DNA of 64,000 nucleotides from DASZIT01 sp963819695. Its GTDB lineage: Bacteria; Actinomycetota; Acidimicrobiia; Acidimicrobiales; RAAP-2. Position 1 is the stretch's first letter; each line of letters opens with the position of its first letter. The stretch covers positions 2,108,001 through 2,172,000 of the forward strand of contig CAWFXD010000001.1 of assembly GCA_963819695.1 (NCBI GenBank), given 5' to 3'. The notes beneath the pieces are model-generated. The model searched no databases, was not told the origin of the DNA, and saw only the letters and a list, made by a program, of their open reading frames with translations. This document shows, one piece after another, positions 1 through 8,398 of the stretch. The translations under genes were made by a program, and so were the position numbers.

Positions 1-110
1 TGAACCGCGGTGACGACCGAATCGAACAGGGCGTCAACCACATCCTCCACAGTCCGGCGAGCCAACGATGTCGACTCACTGACTGCTCGGACGAGTTGTG
101 ACTTGTTCAC
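1..110 (-). CDS. HU-family DNA-binding protein, N-terminal part only (runs off the left edge)
   Basis: On the minus strand a GTG at 110 opens a frame that runs off the window. It encodes about 36 residues beginning MNKSQLVRAVSESTSLARR and continuing TVEDVVDALFDSV. This is the N-terminal helix-turn-helix of HU/IHF proteins, which typically start MNKxxLI..VA and carry a VDALFD-type second helix. A near-perfect Shine-Dalgarno (GGAGGTGA, 120 down to 113) lies just upstream of the GTG, which fixes the start. HU proteins are small homodimeric nucleoid proteins that bend DNA. Only the dimerisation helices are visible; the beta-arm lies outside the window. The gene diverges from the TraG-like gene to the right. 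It could be the chromosomal hupB or an element-borne HU paralogue; the sequence shown cannot separate these. Confidence 0.85.
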   Translation of the reverse strand, partial: MNKSQLVRAVSESTSLARRTVEDVVDALFDSVVTAV

Positions 111-403
111 AATCACCTCCACAGCGATACACAATCAGAAACAATCAAAATGCGTTTTTAGGCCCAGGTCAAGGACCCTGCCGCGTTTCGGCGCGCACAA
201 ACGATTGGTGTACGCAACCGAATTCGAGACGCGATCTTCGCGTCGACGGGATCATCAGCTGCAGTGTGAAATTGCCCGTGGACAAAAACTCCTTTGTTTG
301 CAAGGCTTATTTGCCTAGGAAGGCGGCAGGCGGTTGCTTCCGAACCTCGGTGCCAGCCGACGAAACATGACATGGCGCGCCCCGACAACCGTGTAAAGAA
401 GAA
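111..403. other. Divergent intergenic region between the HU-like and TraG-like genes
   Basis: About 290 bases separate the HU-like start (minus) from the putative start of the TraG-like gene (plus). The stretch is less GC-rich than the flanking genes and carries A- and T-runs. Reading frames here have no recognisable protein character. It presumably holds the two divergent promoters, but no convincing -10/-35 pair could be picked by eye. Confidence 0.5.
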
Positions 404-494
404 ATGAGATTTTTTTTGCAAACATCCGACAAACGGCGCGAAACACGAGAATTGCGCGCCCGCGCGCGCAACATCGGCCTCGGCATCGTTCGGT

Positions 495-1871
495 GTGTAC
501 CTCGGACATGATGCCGACGGTTGGCAGTTCGTTCCGCCCGAATTGTCAGTCATGATCCTGGGTCCACCACGCTCGGGAAAGACGTCCAGCTTGATCATCC
601 CGAACGTATTGGCGGCCAATGGTCCGGTTGTCTCCACCTCCACCAAGCCGGACGTGCTCGACGCCACCAGTGCCGCTCGATCACAATTCGGGAGGTGCCT
701 GTTGTTCGATCCCACTGGTTCGGTCGCTCCCACTGGCGATCTCCAACCCCTGCACTGGTCGCCGTTGCAATCGTCTCGGACCTGGGAAGGGGCCATGACC
801 ACCGCCCGGTCCCTGGTGCAGGTGGCGGCATCCTCGGGATCACGGGGGATGGTGCGCCCCGAGACCTCCCACTGGAACGAGCGGGCCCAGTCCATGCTGG
901 CCCCACTTCTCTTCGCCGCCGCCTTGGAGGGGTCGGACATGCGGAAGGTTCTGACCTGGGTGGACCGCCGAAAGTCCCTTCCCGCCATGACCGTCCTGGC
1001 CGCCACCCCCGGGGGGGTCGCCGATCTGGCCGCCAACGCCCTCGAGGGCCTGGCCGCCACCGACGAGAGGGAGTTGAGCGGCATCTGGTCCACCGCGTCG
1101 GGCGCCCTCACCGGCTTCCGGACCGAGCACGCCCTGGCGGTCACCGTCGATCCCGACTTCGACGCCCACCGATTCGCGTCGTCGGGCGACACCATCTATG
1201 TCTGCGCTCCGGCTCACCGCCAAGCCCAGGTCGCCCCGTTGGTGGTTGGACTGGTCGAGGATGTCCGTAACGCCGCCTACCAATGCGCCGCCGGCCGCGG
1301 GCCCGATGCGCCGCCGCGAGCGCCGGTGCTGCTCGCGCTCGACGAGGTGGCCAACATCGCCCCCCTTCCTCAGCTGCCGGCGATGATCAGCGAGGGCGGT
1401 GGCCAAGGGGTGGTCACGCTGGCCTGCCTGCAGGATCTCTCTCAGGCTCGGCAGCGCTGGGCGGACGAGGCCGAGGGATTCCCTTCGCTGTTCGGATGCA
1501 CGGTGGTACTTCCGGGCATCGGCGATGTACGGACCCTCGAAGCCCTGTCCACCTTGGCCGGCGACGAGGAGATCGCCGCCCGGTCGGTGTCGGCCGGGCG
1601 GGCGCCCTCCGGACATCCGCTTTCCGACATGGTCACCGGCGGACGCCACCAGGTTGGCGAATCCGCTACCACCCAGTGGCGCCGACGCCTGCCTGCCGAT
1701 CTCATCGCCAGAGGCTCCCGGGGCCTGGCGCTGGCCTTCGACGATCGGAACCAACCGAGCTGGATTCGGTTGGCCCCCGCGGACGCGGTCGACCCGTGGA
1801 AGACGTTGACCGAGGCGGGGCGAGCCCGCCACCGACCACCGCGCCGACTCGAACCCGGCATCCAACGCTGA
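495..1871 (+). CDS. TraG/TraD/VirD4-type conjugal transfer coupling ATPase (N-terminus probably frameshifted)
   Basis: This is a 458-residue type IV secretion coupling protein. In conjugation such proteins are hexameric, inner-membrane ATPases that deliver the relaxase-DNA complex to the secretion channel. Visible motifs are a Walker A, GPPRSGKT, at residues 23-30, the actinobacterial VSTSTKPDVL signature at 46-55, a Walker B, VLLALDE, at about 279-285, and the following EGGGQGVVTLACLQDLSQAR segment of the TraM-recognition/TraG fold. The GTG start at 495 leaves no membrane segment. Upstream, an ATG at 404 opens a frame (MRFFLQTSDKRRE, then LRARARNIGLG) typical of the region that precedes the first strand, and it would join this frame after one extra base near 490. 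The true gene may therefore start at 404 or earlier. It converges with the MobF relaxase gene, 14 bases away, so the two form a mobilization module. Confidence 0.85.
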   Translation: MYLGHDADGWQFVPPELSVMILGPPRSGKTSSLIIPNVLAANGPVVSTSTKPDVLDATSAARSQFGRCLLFDPTGSVAPTGDLQPLHWSPLQSSRTWEGAMTTARSLVQVAASSGSRGMVRPETSHWNERAQSMLAPLLFAAALEGSDMRKVLTWVDRRKSLPAMTVLAATPGGVADLAANALEGLAATDERELSGIWSTASGALTGFRTEHALAVTVDPDFDAHRFASSGDTIYVCAPAHRQAQVAPLVVGLVEDVRNAAYQCAAGRGPDAPPRAPVLLALDEVANIAPLPQLPAMISEGGGQGVVTLACLQDLSQARQRWADEAEGFPSLFGCTVVLPGIGDVRTLEALSTLAGDEEIAARSVSAGRAPSGHPLSDMVTGGRHQVGESATTQWRRRLPADLIARGSRGLALAFDDRNQPSWIRLAPADAVDPWKTLTEAGRARHRPPRRLEPGIQR

Positions 1872-1885
1872 GCGCGCCCCGCCGG

Positions 1886-3211
1886 TCACCTCCCGAGCCC
1901 CAGGTCGCGCCGTTGTTGGCGCCATAGTTGGTCTGAACGGCCCAACTGACGATTCGGCACCGGTTCTCGTCCATTCCGGCCATCGACGTTGGTCAAGGCA
2001 ATGTCCCGATCGGGCCGAGTCACCAGCTCACTCCCCCGTTGCCGGGTCACCGACAACACCTCTCCCTTACGCCAACGAGGTTCGCGACACCCGCGAGCCT
2101 CGCCCTCGGTTCCCACCATGGAGATGAGGCGGTCGACCGTCGAATCGAGGTCGGCGACGGTGGCCCCGCCGAGCGATGCGGACGCCACCAACGCCACCAG
2201 ATCTCGGCGGGCCAACGATCCTTCCGGCCGGCCGGATGCCTCCAGCCGTTCCGCCATCCGCTGAGGATCGGCTCCGGTGATGGAGTCTCGGCCGCGCCGG
2301 GAGCCCCTGCCGACCACCTGGGAGAGATCGCCGAGGTCGAAACCGAAGTCGGTGGCGCGTTCCCGCCATGAAGCCACCAACGACTCGAGGGACTGGGTGC
2401 GGTCCTTGTCCACCCGGGTCGCGAAATAGGCATCCGGGTGCCGGCCCGGGGCACCGTGATGGCGCTTGGCTATGAACTCCTCGATCTCCGCCGATCGCTG
2501 GGAAAAGAGCCTCCGCAGACCGTGGCCGACGCCCTCCACGTCGCCCAGTCCCGAGGGTCGGACGTCCCACGCCGCCCCCAGCCGCTCCGAGAGCTCCCAG
2601 CGGAGTCTGGCTTGGTAGACCGAGCCGGCCGCGCGGGCGTGGGCAAACACCCGCCGGCCGTCAGCGGCCGACCAGGTGCCGTCCGCCCCGTGGGCCACGT
2701 TGGCCGCCACCACATGGGTATGGAGATGCGGATCGAGCGCCCGACTGGTCAGATGACGAAAGTCACCGGCCACCATTCCGGTCGACGGCAACAGCCGGAT
2801 CGATCCTCCGGCTGCCCGACGGACGCCGATCGCCTGCCGGGAAAGGTAGGCGCTGGCCTCGGCGACGGCGGCATCGTGTCCCGCCCCGGCTTCGAGGGCG
2901 ATCTCCCTCGGTGCCAACGCCTGCAACAGGCTCACCGACTTGGGAGCGCAGAAGGTGAGGTCGAAGCCGGCCACGCTGGCCTTACCCCGGTCGAGCCGGA
3001 GGCGCCGGCCGGATCCCGGATCGAAGCCCTCCATCACCCGTCCGAATGTCTCGGCCTCGACGGTTCCTCGCAGACCGAGCGAGGTTGCCGCCGGCCCCGT
3101 CCAGGTCCCGGGGGATTCGACGGCCAGGTCGAAGTCGACGGCCCGCTCGGACTGGCGGCCCTGGAGGTAGTAACCGTGGCCGCCCACATGCACAACATGG
3201 AGCTTCAGCAC
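1886..3211 (-). CDS. MobF/TrwC-family conjugative relaxase, without the helicase domain
   Basis: This 441-residue protein starts at GTG 3211. It matches the TrwC relaxase domain: tandem tyrosines (Y14, Y15) near the N-terminus supply the nucleophile that attacks the nicked strand, and HLHTH at 162-166, inside DPHLHTHVVAAN, is the metal-binding three-histidine motif. TFCAPKSVSLL at 87-97 is another conserved block. Relaxases nick oriT and stay covalently bound to the transferred strand. TrwC and TraI normally continue into a SF1 helicase of several hundred residues. Here the frame ends about 130 residues after the relaxase fold, with a less protein-like tail from about residue 370. The gene may be truncated, or frameshifted near its end. 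The upstream 55 bases are AT-rich and probably hold the promoter or oriT. It converges with the TraG-like gene. Confidence 0.85.
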   Translation of the reverse strand: MLKLHVVHVGGHGYYLQGRQSERAVDFDLAVESPGTWTGPAATSLGLRGTVEAETFGRVMEGFDPGSGRRLRLDRGKASVAGFDLTFCAPKSVSLLQALAPREIALEAGAGHDAAVAEASAYLSRQAIGVRRAAGGSIRLLPSTGMVAGDFRHLTSRALDPHLHTHVVAANVAHGADGTWSAADGRRVFAHARAAGSVYQARLRWELSERLGAAWDVRPSGLGDVEGVGHGLRRLFSQRSAEIEEFIAKRHHGAPGRHPDAYFATRVDKDRTQSLESLVASWRERATDFGFDLGDLSQVVGRGSRRGRDSITGADPQRMAERLEASGRPEGSLARRDLVALVASASLGGATVADLDSTVDRLISMVGTEGEARGCREPRWRKGEVLSVTRQRGSELVTRPDRDIALTNVDGRNGREPVPNRQLGRSDQLWRQQRRDLGLGR

Positions 3212-3301
3212 CGCTGGACCCTCACATGCCCAACCGTACTGTTCTACTACTTTCTATACCATCTTGTTATTTTTCGATATTTTTGGTATCGGCACGGTAT
3301 C
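3212..3301. promoter_or_regulatory. AT-rich region upstream of the relaxase with short inverted and direct repeats
   Basis: In strong contrast to its surroundings, this stretch is AT-rich. It contains inverted arms ATACCA (3256-3261) and TGGTAT (3284-3289), and a direct repeat GGTATC at 3285-3290 and 3296-3301, spaced 11 bases or one helical turn. It should contain the relaxase promoter. Since oriT of MobF systems commonly lies beside the relaxase gene, it is also an oriT candidate. No known nic sequence was recognised. Its right end overlaps the 3' end of the pafC-like gene. Confidence 0.35.
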
Positions 3302-4233
3302 TGAGCAGGATCCGAGCCGCCGCCTCGGCCGCCAGGGTGGCGTCTTCAGGGGGATCGATCACCACGGCCCCGGTCCCCAGGCGCAGGAGGAGCCGCTCGA
3401 GCCAGGCGTCCCCGCCCACCACCACCTCGACCTCCAGCCGGCCTTCCCTCCGGACCGGTGGGCCCACCAGCGGGATCGATTCCACCATCCAGTCCAGAGC
3501 CGGATCGAGCGAGAGCCGGACCCGACGGGTGTCGGGCCCGGGGACGAACGTCTCGAATCCACTCGGCTCGATATCGGTCACCCGCCGGTCTCCGCCCCCG
3601 GACGGCCCAACCGCGACTCGGGCCTCGTCGATCCGGTCGATGCGGAATCGGCGGACGTCTCCGGCCCGCGAACAGGCGGCATCCACGTACCAGTGGCCCT
3701 CGGAACCGAAGACCCGCAAAGGCGCGATCTCCCGGTCAGTCCGGCGATCGCTTGACGCCGAGTAGTAGCTGATGGCCAGCCATTCCTTGGCCGCCGCCGC
3801 ATCCCGGACGATCGACAGCATCGGCGGCGCATCGAGATCGATCACCAGACGCTCACCCCCCAACGCCGTCTCCAGCTTGGCCAGGGCTCGGGAGAGGGCT
3901 CCGTCCTCGTCACTCCCCGGGACGGCCAGCAGCCCGCGGGCCGACGCGGCCAGGGCGAAGCCCTCGCCGGGGGTCAACCGCCGAGGCCGGGACAGCGCGC
4001 TCGCCGTGACGGGCAGACACTGCGGTGTCGGTGACGATGATCTCCATCAATTGGTCCGGCGTGTAGGGGGGCAGTCCGCAACAGGCAGCCAACTCGAGCT
4101 CGGTGACCAACGCCTCGGGCGTCAGGTCGAACCGGTTGGCAATCTCGTCGATCGGTGCCTCCCCGACCTGGGCCAGCCAGGCGAGGATGGCAAGCAGCTG
4201 TCGGAGCCGTCCCGCGGTGTCCGCCGGGCTCAC
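3267..4233 (-). CDS. pafC: WYL-domain transcription factor, PafC-like (one frameshift near 3990)
   Basis: The first 80 or so residues (GTG at 4233) read RLLAILAWLAQVG-like followed by AACCGLPPYTPDQLMEIIV, an N-terminal winged-helix signature typical of PafC. Near 3990 the reading frame changes. The rest (3977 to 3267) begins TPGEGFALAASARGLLAVPG and contains the WYL core, ISYYSASSDRRTDREIAPL, then GHWYVDAACSR and FRIDRI. WYL proteins bind ligands, often nucleic acid, and in mycobacteria PafB and PafC form a heterodimer that activates DNA-damage genes. The GTG overlaps the pafB TGA (GTGA), so the two are translationally coupled. The single frame change in an otherwise full-length protein suggests a sequence error. 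The neighbours are not proteasome genes, unlike the classical pafABC locus. Confidence 0.85.
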
Positions 4234-5195
4234 GATGGCGCCACTTCACCGGCGTCGACCATCGAGGTCAGCCGGTCGATGACGGCCGCCCGGACCTCAG
4301 GGGGCCCCACCACTTCGACGTGATCGAGCCAGCCGAGTACCCAGGTCACCAACGCCTGGTGGTCCGTGACCGCCAGGCGGACCACCGTCGTCCCGTCGTC
4401 CCGCCGATCCACCACCGCTCCGTCCCCCAACTCCCCGACGATGCGTCCAGACTCAGCCGCATCGACCAGGACGTCGACGTCGGTCTCCTCCCCGCTCCCG
4501 AACTGCCAGGGGTCGATGGAAAAGGTGTCGGCGGCATCGAATCCCTCCGGCAGTTGTGCCGACGAGGGAGAACCCACCATGGGGGTCGATTCCACCCGGT
4601 CGACCCGAAAGGTCCGGGCCTCGCCCCGGTCGCGGTCGAATCCCACCGTGTACCAGTGGCCCCGACGAAAGCGGATGGCGCCCACGTCCACATGACGCTC
4701 CTCCCCCCGGTAGCCAAAGCTGACGGTGGCCGACTGGCGCACCGCGTCGAACAACACCGGCAGGGCCGGGAGCTCGGTCATCGAGGGAAGATCGACCACC
4801 GGCATCGAGGGCGCACCCAACAGCGGGGCTTCGCCGGTGGCCCCCAATTTCGACAGCGCACTGAGGCCGGTAGGCTCGCCGAGGTGGACGCCGGCGACGG
4901 CCAAATTGAGCGCAGCCTGCTCATCCTGCTCGAGCCCCAGGTCGGGGAGAAAGTAGGAATCGGGGTCCACCCGGTAGCCGAGCTGGTCCACACCGTCGAG
5001 CGGTTCCACCAGTACCGGAACCCCTTCGTCACGCAACAACCGTTTGTCCCGTTCGAAGGCTTGACGCCGGGCACCGTGGGTCTCGGGATAGCCGGGGACA
5101 CGGTTGGCGATCTCGCGGAGGCTCAAGGGGCGCGGGGTATCCAGCAGTACCAACAACAGGTCGGTGACCCGTTCAAGCCGATCCAGGCGCTCCAT
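4230..5195 (-). CDS. pafB: WYL-domain transcription factor, PafB-like
   Basis: This intact protein of about 321 residues starts MERLDRLERVTDLLLVLLD from ATG 5195; an in-frame TTG at 5204 is the alternative. It has an N-terminal winged HTH (residues about 1-70), with PLSLREIANRVPGYP resembling the PafB HTH. A WYL domain follows around residues 165-215 (VSFGYRGEERHVDV, GHWYTVGFDRDRGE, TFRVDRV), then a WCX-type C-terminal region. With pafC it should form the PafBC heterodimer, a RecA-independent activator of the DNA-damage response in mycobacteria. Stop and start codons overlap with pafC. ctaG starts 56 bases away on the other strand, so the promoters are divergent. Confidence 0.85.
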   Translation of the reverse strand: MERLDRLERVTDLLLVLLDTPRPLSLREIANRVPGYPETHGARRQAFERDKRLLRDEGVPVLVEPLDGVDQLGYRVDPDSYFLPDLGLEQDEQAALNLAVAGVHLGEPTGLSALSKLGATGEAPLLGAPSMPVVDLPSMTELPALPVLFDAVRQSATVSFGYRGEERHVDVGAIRFRRGHWYTVGFDRDRGEARTFRVDRVESTPMVGSPSSAQLPEGFDAADTFSIDPWQFGSGEETDVDVLVDAAESGRIVGELGDGAVVDRRDDGTTVVRLAVTDHQALVTWVLGWLDHVEVVGPPEVRAAVIDRLTSMVDAGEVAPS

Positions 5196-5251
5196 CCCGA
5201 TCAATTTCAGGGGGGTTCCCTCCCGGTGCCGCCGGTAACCGGCAATTACCC

Positions 5252-6166
5252 ATGACCCCCGGCCACCCCTACGCCTGGGATCCGCACATCGCGGCGTGGA
5301 GCGTCCTGGTGGTGGCCGGGTCGGCCATTGTCATCGGGCACCGCCGCCTCAGCCGCCGAGACGGCGAGGAGACACCCTGGCCTCCGAGCCAACAGGTCGC
5401 GCTGGCGGGTGCGGGGGTTGCCGCCGCGGTGGCCCTCACCTGGCCCCTGGCCGACCTGGCCGCCCACTGGTCGCTCATCGCCTTGGTACTTCAGCGGGTG
5501 GTCCTCACCTTGGCCGTGCCCTCGTTGGTCCTGCTGGGGATGCCCTACGACATGTTGCGCTGGGTGACCCATCCGGCCCCGGTGGACGCCGTCCTCAACT
5601 GGTGCCGCGGCCCGGTCAAGGCGGTGTTGGTGTTCACCGTGGTGATGGTCGGCTCGATGTCCATCCCGCTGGTCGAAGCCCAGGCGTCGTCCCCGGTGGT
5701 GCGGGGGATCATCGATCTGGTGGTGCTGGCCGCCGGATTCGTGCTCTGGCTACCGGTTATCGGGCGGGTCCCCGGCATCCTCCGCCCGAAGCCGGTGATC
5801 CGGTTCGGGTACCTGGTGGTCCAGGCCGTGGTGCCGGCCTTCCTTTCCTTCATCTACATATTTGCCTCGCACCCGCTGTATGCCACCTTCCGCCACTCCC
5901 ACCTGGCCGTCGGCCTCCGTCCCCTCAATGACCAGCAAGTTTCGGGGTTCGTCTCCAAACTCTCCTTGCTGTTGGTGCTCCTGACGGTGGCGGCGGTCGT
6001 CCTCCGTCGGGCTCAGGACCTCGACGAGGAAGACAGCGAGGACGAGCCGATGCTGTGGGCAGATGTCGAGCGCGAGTTGGAGCGGGTGGACCGCCGAAAT
6101 GAGCGAGTCACCAGGAGGGGGCTCGATCCTGATCCTTCTCTGCCCCCCGGGGATCCAGGGCCGTAG
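5252..6166 (+). CDS. ctaG: Cytochrome c oxidase assembly factor CtaG (caa3_CtaG family)
   Basis: This is a 304-residue polytopic membrane protein. Hydrophobic segments are evident at residues about 15-27, 47-65, 75-92, 120-140, 152-170, 185-205 and 230-245. Family signatures are HWSLIALVLQRVVLTLAVPS in the second-third segment region, LLGMPYDMLRW, and FIYIFASHPLY followed by LNDQQVSGF. These match the caa3-type CtaG family, which is needed to assemble the copper centre of caa3/aa3 oxidases. The C-terminus is an acidic then basic soluble tail (DLDEEDSEDEP). The ATG at 5252 is the only sensible start. No oxidase subunits lie beside it; the neighbours are pafB (divergent) and an acyl-CoA carboxylase gene. 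Confidence 0.9.
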   Translation: MTPGHPYAWDPHIAAWSVLVVAGSAIVIGHRRLSRRDGEETPWPPSQQVALAGAGVAAAVALTWPLADLAAHWSLIALVLQRVVLTLAVPSLVLLGMPYDMLRWVTHPAPVDAVLNWCRGPVKAVLVFTVVMVGSMSIPLVEAQASSPVVRGIIDLVVLAAGFVLWLPVIGRVPGILRPKPVIRFGYLVVQAVVPAFLSFIYIFASHPLYATFRHSHLAVGLRPLNDQQVSGFVSKLSLLLVLLTVAAVVLRRAQDLDEEDSEDEPMLWADVERELERVDRRNERVTRRGLDPDPSLPPGDPGP

Positions 6167-6219
6167 AGAGGATTCGGTCGACGGTGACACAACCGTTCCC
6201 GGGTCCGTAGCATGGAGTG

Positions 6220-7575
6220 ATGCCCACCGCGACCACGGCTCCCGCTTTCCGCAGCTTGGTGAAGGGAACCATCCACGCCGGCATCGAGGAAATGGCCGGG
6301 CGCCAAGCCATGGTGGTGCGATCGGTGTCAGCACTGCGCCGGGGGGCCCTCTCGCTGGAGGACGGGGTCACCATCCAGGACGGGGCCAATGCCGCACTGG
6401 GCCTGCGGATACCGCTGGTGCTGGTAGTGGCGTCCAGCGGGGCCGATGTCTCCGAAGGGATCGAATCGCTCCACGGATGGGGTCAAGCCGCTCGGGCGGT
6501 GGCGGCCTGTTCGGGCATGGTGCCGATCATCGCCGTCGTGACCGGTCCGGCCATCTCCGGGCCGGCGCTGATGTTGGGGATCGCCGACATCGTGGTGATG
6601 ACCTCGGAGGCCTTCGCCTTCGTGTCCGGTCCGGCCATGGTCGAAGAGTTCACCGGGGTGCGATTGGGGCTGCGCCAGTTGGGCGGCACCGCCATGCACG
6701 CCCGGTCGAGCGGGCTGTGCGCCATCGAGGCCGAAACCGAGGCCGATGCCATGGCCCACGTGGAGAACGTGCTCGATCTCCTGCCGTCCCATGCCGACCA
6801 GGTGGCACCCCTGGGCCCGCTCGACGACCGGGTGGACCGGGAAGTCCCCGAGTTGCGAGAGGTGATTCCCTCCCGGACCACCAGTTCCTACGACGTCCGC
6901 CACGTGGCCACCGCGCTGTCCGACGATCATGACGTCACCGAGCTGTGGCCGCGGTGGTCACCCCAGCTGGTCACCGCCATCGGGAGGATCGGCGGTCGAT
7001 CGGTCGGGTTCGTGGCCAACCAGCCTCAGGCCCTGGCCGGCACCCTGGACATCGCCGCCTCCCAGAAGGGCGCCAGGTTCGTCCGGTTCTGCGACGCCTT
7101 CAATCTGCCCTTGGTGACCTTGGTGGACACGCCGGGGTTCCTCCCGGGGAAGGACCTGGAGTGGAGAGGGATGATCCGTCACGGGGCCGAGCTTGCCTTC
7201 GCCTATGCGGAGGCCACCGTCCCCCGGGTCTGCGTGATCCTCCGCAAGGCCTTCGGCGGCGCCTACATCGTGATGGACTCCCGGGGGTTGGGAAACGATC
7301 TGTGCTTCGCCTGGCCGTGTGCGGAAATCGCGGTGATGGGCGCCCAGGGAGCCGTGCAGATCCTCCACCGCAATGCCGCCCCCGAGCAGCGAGCCGACCT
7401 CCAGGACGAGTACACCGAGCGATTCCTCACTCCGTGGGAGGCGGCCGAACGGGGGTACGTCGACGAGGTGATCGACCCCGCTCACACCCGGTCGGTGGTG
7501 GCTCGGGCCCTCGAGGCTCTCGAGTCATCCCGCGAGCACCTCCCCGGACGGAAGCACACCATCGGACCCATGTAG
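6220..7575 (+). CDS. Acyl-CoA carboxylase, carboxyltransferase (beta) subunit
   Basis: The protein has about 451 residues (ATG 6220, with an in-frame GTG just before at 6217). It is a biotin-dependent carboxyltransferase that moves CO2 from carboxybiotin to acetyl- or propionyl-CoA. The N-half has GWGQAARAVAACSGMVPIIAV and GPAISGPALMLGIADIVVMT, the first crotonase-like half. The C-half has GFVANQPQALAGTLDIAAS, KGARFVRFCDAFNLPLVTLVD followed by TPGFLPG, and RKAFGGAYIVMDSRGLG then WPCAEIAVMGAQGAVQI, all standard for PccB/AccD5-type enzymes. It is some 60 residues shorter than the usual 510-530, mainly at the N-terminus. No alpha (biotin carboxylase) subunit is adjacent. The substrate cannot be told from sequence; propionyl-CoA is a common default. 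A strong hairpin follows at 7650. Confidence 0.88.
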   Translation: MPTATTAPAFRSLVKGTIHAGIEEMAGRQAMVVRSVSALRRGALSLEDGVTIQDGANAALGLRIPLVLVVASSGADVSEGIESLHGWGQAARAVAACSGMVPIIAVVTGPAISGPALMLGIADIVVMTSEAFAFVSGPAMVEEFTGVRLGLRQLGGTAMHARSSGLCAIEAETEADAMAHVENVLDLLPSHADQVAPLGPLDDRVDREVPELREVIPSRTTSSYDVRHVATALSDDHDVTELWPRWSPQLVTAIGRIGGRSVGFVANQPQALAGTLDIAASQKGARFVRFCDAFNLPLVTLVDTPGFLPGKDLEWRGMIRHGAELAFAYAEATVPRVCVILRKAFGGAYIVMDSRGLGNDLCFAWPCAEIAVMGAQGAVQILHRNAAPEQRADLQDEYTERFLTPWEAAERGYVDEVIDPAHTRSVVARALEALESSREHLPGRKHTIGPM

Positions 7576-7649
7576 GACGGTGCGAGTCCGTCGGTCTCCA
7601 TCAGGTCGTAGGGATCTCAGCCGGTTCCAGTCTTCCCATGAAACGCACG

Positions 7650-7679
7650 AAGTGCCCCCTCTTTGCAGAGGGGGCACTT
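7650..7679. terminator. Perfect 12-bp hairpin between the carboxylase gene and the first pilin gene
   Basis: Arms AAGTGCCCCCTC (7650-7661) and GAGGGGGCACTT (7668-7679) are exact complements around the 6-base loop TTTGCA. The hairpin sits 74 bases after the carboxylase stop on the plus strand and 60 bases after the pilin stop on the minus strand, so it can serve as a bidirectional terminator. There is no U-tract. The GTGCCC..TC stem recurs after the other two minus-strand units of the pilus cluster. Confidence 0.75.
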
Positions 7680-7738
7680 CGGTCAAGCTATTGAATGTCT
7701 GCCGATTGCTCATCTGAGCGAATCAACATGAATGCTGA

Positions 7739-8380
7739 TCAGGTCACGATGGGAACTTGGTACCCCACGTTCGCCAGGCAGGAAAGGCCGAAGCGGTGCA
7801 GCCAGCCACCGATGAGGTTGGTGCCGTTCGTGGCGACTTGCCGTAGAGGTCCCAGCGGCCAACGGCGGTGTTGCGGTCGACCGGTATCCGGACTGGCGGT
7901 GCGAGCCGGTAAGCCCCATTCGCGGTCACCCACAATGGGCTGGATGTTGTCAACCCACCAGCACTCATTGGTCTTCTTCGAGTCGGAAGCGATGACGATC
8001 CGTTCCCGGTGGAGTCGGCGTAGGTCGACCGCGGACCCGGAGTCGTAACGACCGAAGGGGCCACCGCGGCCGTGGAGTTCACGCAGCGAGGGCTCGTTCG
8101 GCCTGCAATGACGCCGCGGTCATTGCCGTCGTAGGTCTGGTTGTTCTGCTCGAGCAGTCTTGGCCTTGGTCAGTGCCGTGTTCAGGTTGGACTGAGCCGA
8201 CCGGTCGTTGGCCCCACCGGTCACCCCGAGGAACGTCGGAATGGCGATGGCAAGCAGGATGGCCAAGATGAGCAGTACGACCATCAACTCGATAAGGGTG
8301 AACCCTGATTCAGCAGATCCCTCTGCTTCGAACTCCGCGGCACGCCGCTCGTTCAAGCGATGGACAAGGGTCGACAGCAT
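7739..8380 (-). pseudogene. pilA: Type IV pilin gene 1 (PilA-like), broken by several frameshifts as read
   Basis: An ATG at 8380, behind a strong AGGAGG, encodes MLSTLVHRLNERRAAEFEAEG and then SAESGFTLIELMVVLLILAI, a class III prepilin signal. Cleavage would fall between Gly and Phe, with Glu at +5 and a long basic leader of about 26 residues. The frame then degrades near 8180. Pieces in other frames (TNECWWVD, APPVRIPVDRNTAVGRWDLYG, TNGTNLIGGWLHRFGLSCLA) extend to a stop at 7739-7741. A full product would be about 213 residues. The first 194 bases are nearly identical to the second pilin gene at 10276-10937. At least three indels separate it from an open frame. It may be a silent pilin copy or an error-rich stretch. 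Prepilin peptidase would process it and PilB/PilC assemble it. Confidence 0.85.
8166..8359. repeat. Direct repeat copy 1: conserved 5' end of pilin genes
   Basis: About 194 bases covering the pilin leader and N-terminal helix are nearly identical to 10724-10916. The copies differ by a few substitutions and one missing A in the second copy, near 10866. Outside this block the two pilin genes diverge strongly. Such a shared 5' block could support recombination between pilin loci. Confidence 0.85.
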
Positions 8381-8398
8381 CACTACCTCCTGCCTCAG

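Noticed and set aside
96..112. Palindrome TTGTGA-N5-TCACAA, resembling a CRP-like site
   Set aside because: It overlaps the start codon and first codons of the HU-like gene on the minus strand, where the bases are explained by coding sequence and start.
158..1195. 345-residue open frame on the minus strand
   Set aside because: It crosses the HU promoter region and lies antisense to the TraG-like gene. Its composition is that of a GC-rich shadow frame with no domain signal.
7578..7640. GACGG-N7-CCGTC stem after the carboxylase gene, considered as a tRNA remnant or riboswitch
   Set aside because: Only a five-base stem is present, without other conserved elements. The stronger hairpin at 7650 is the likely terminator.
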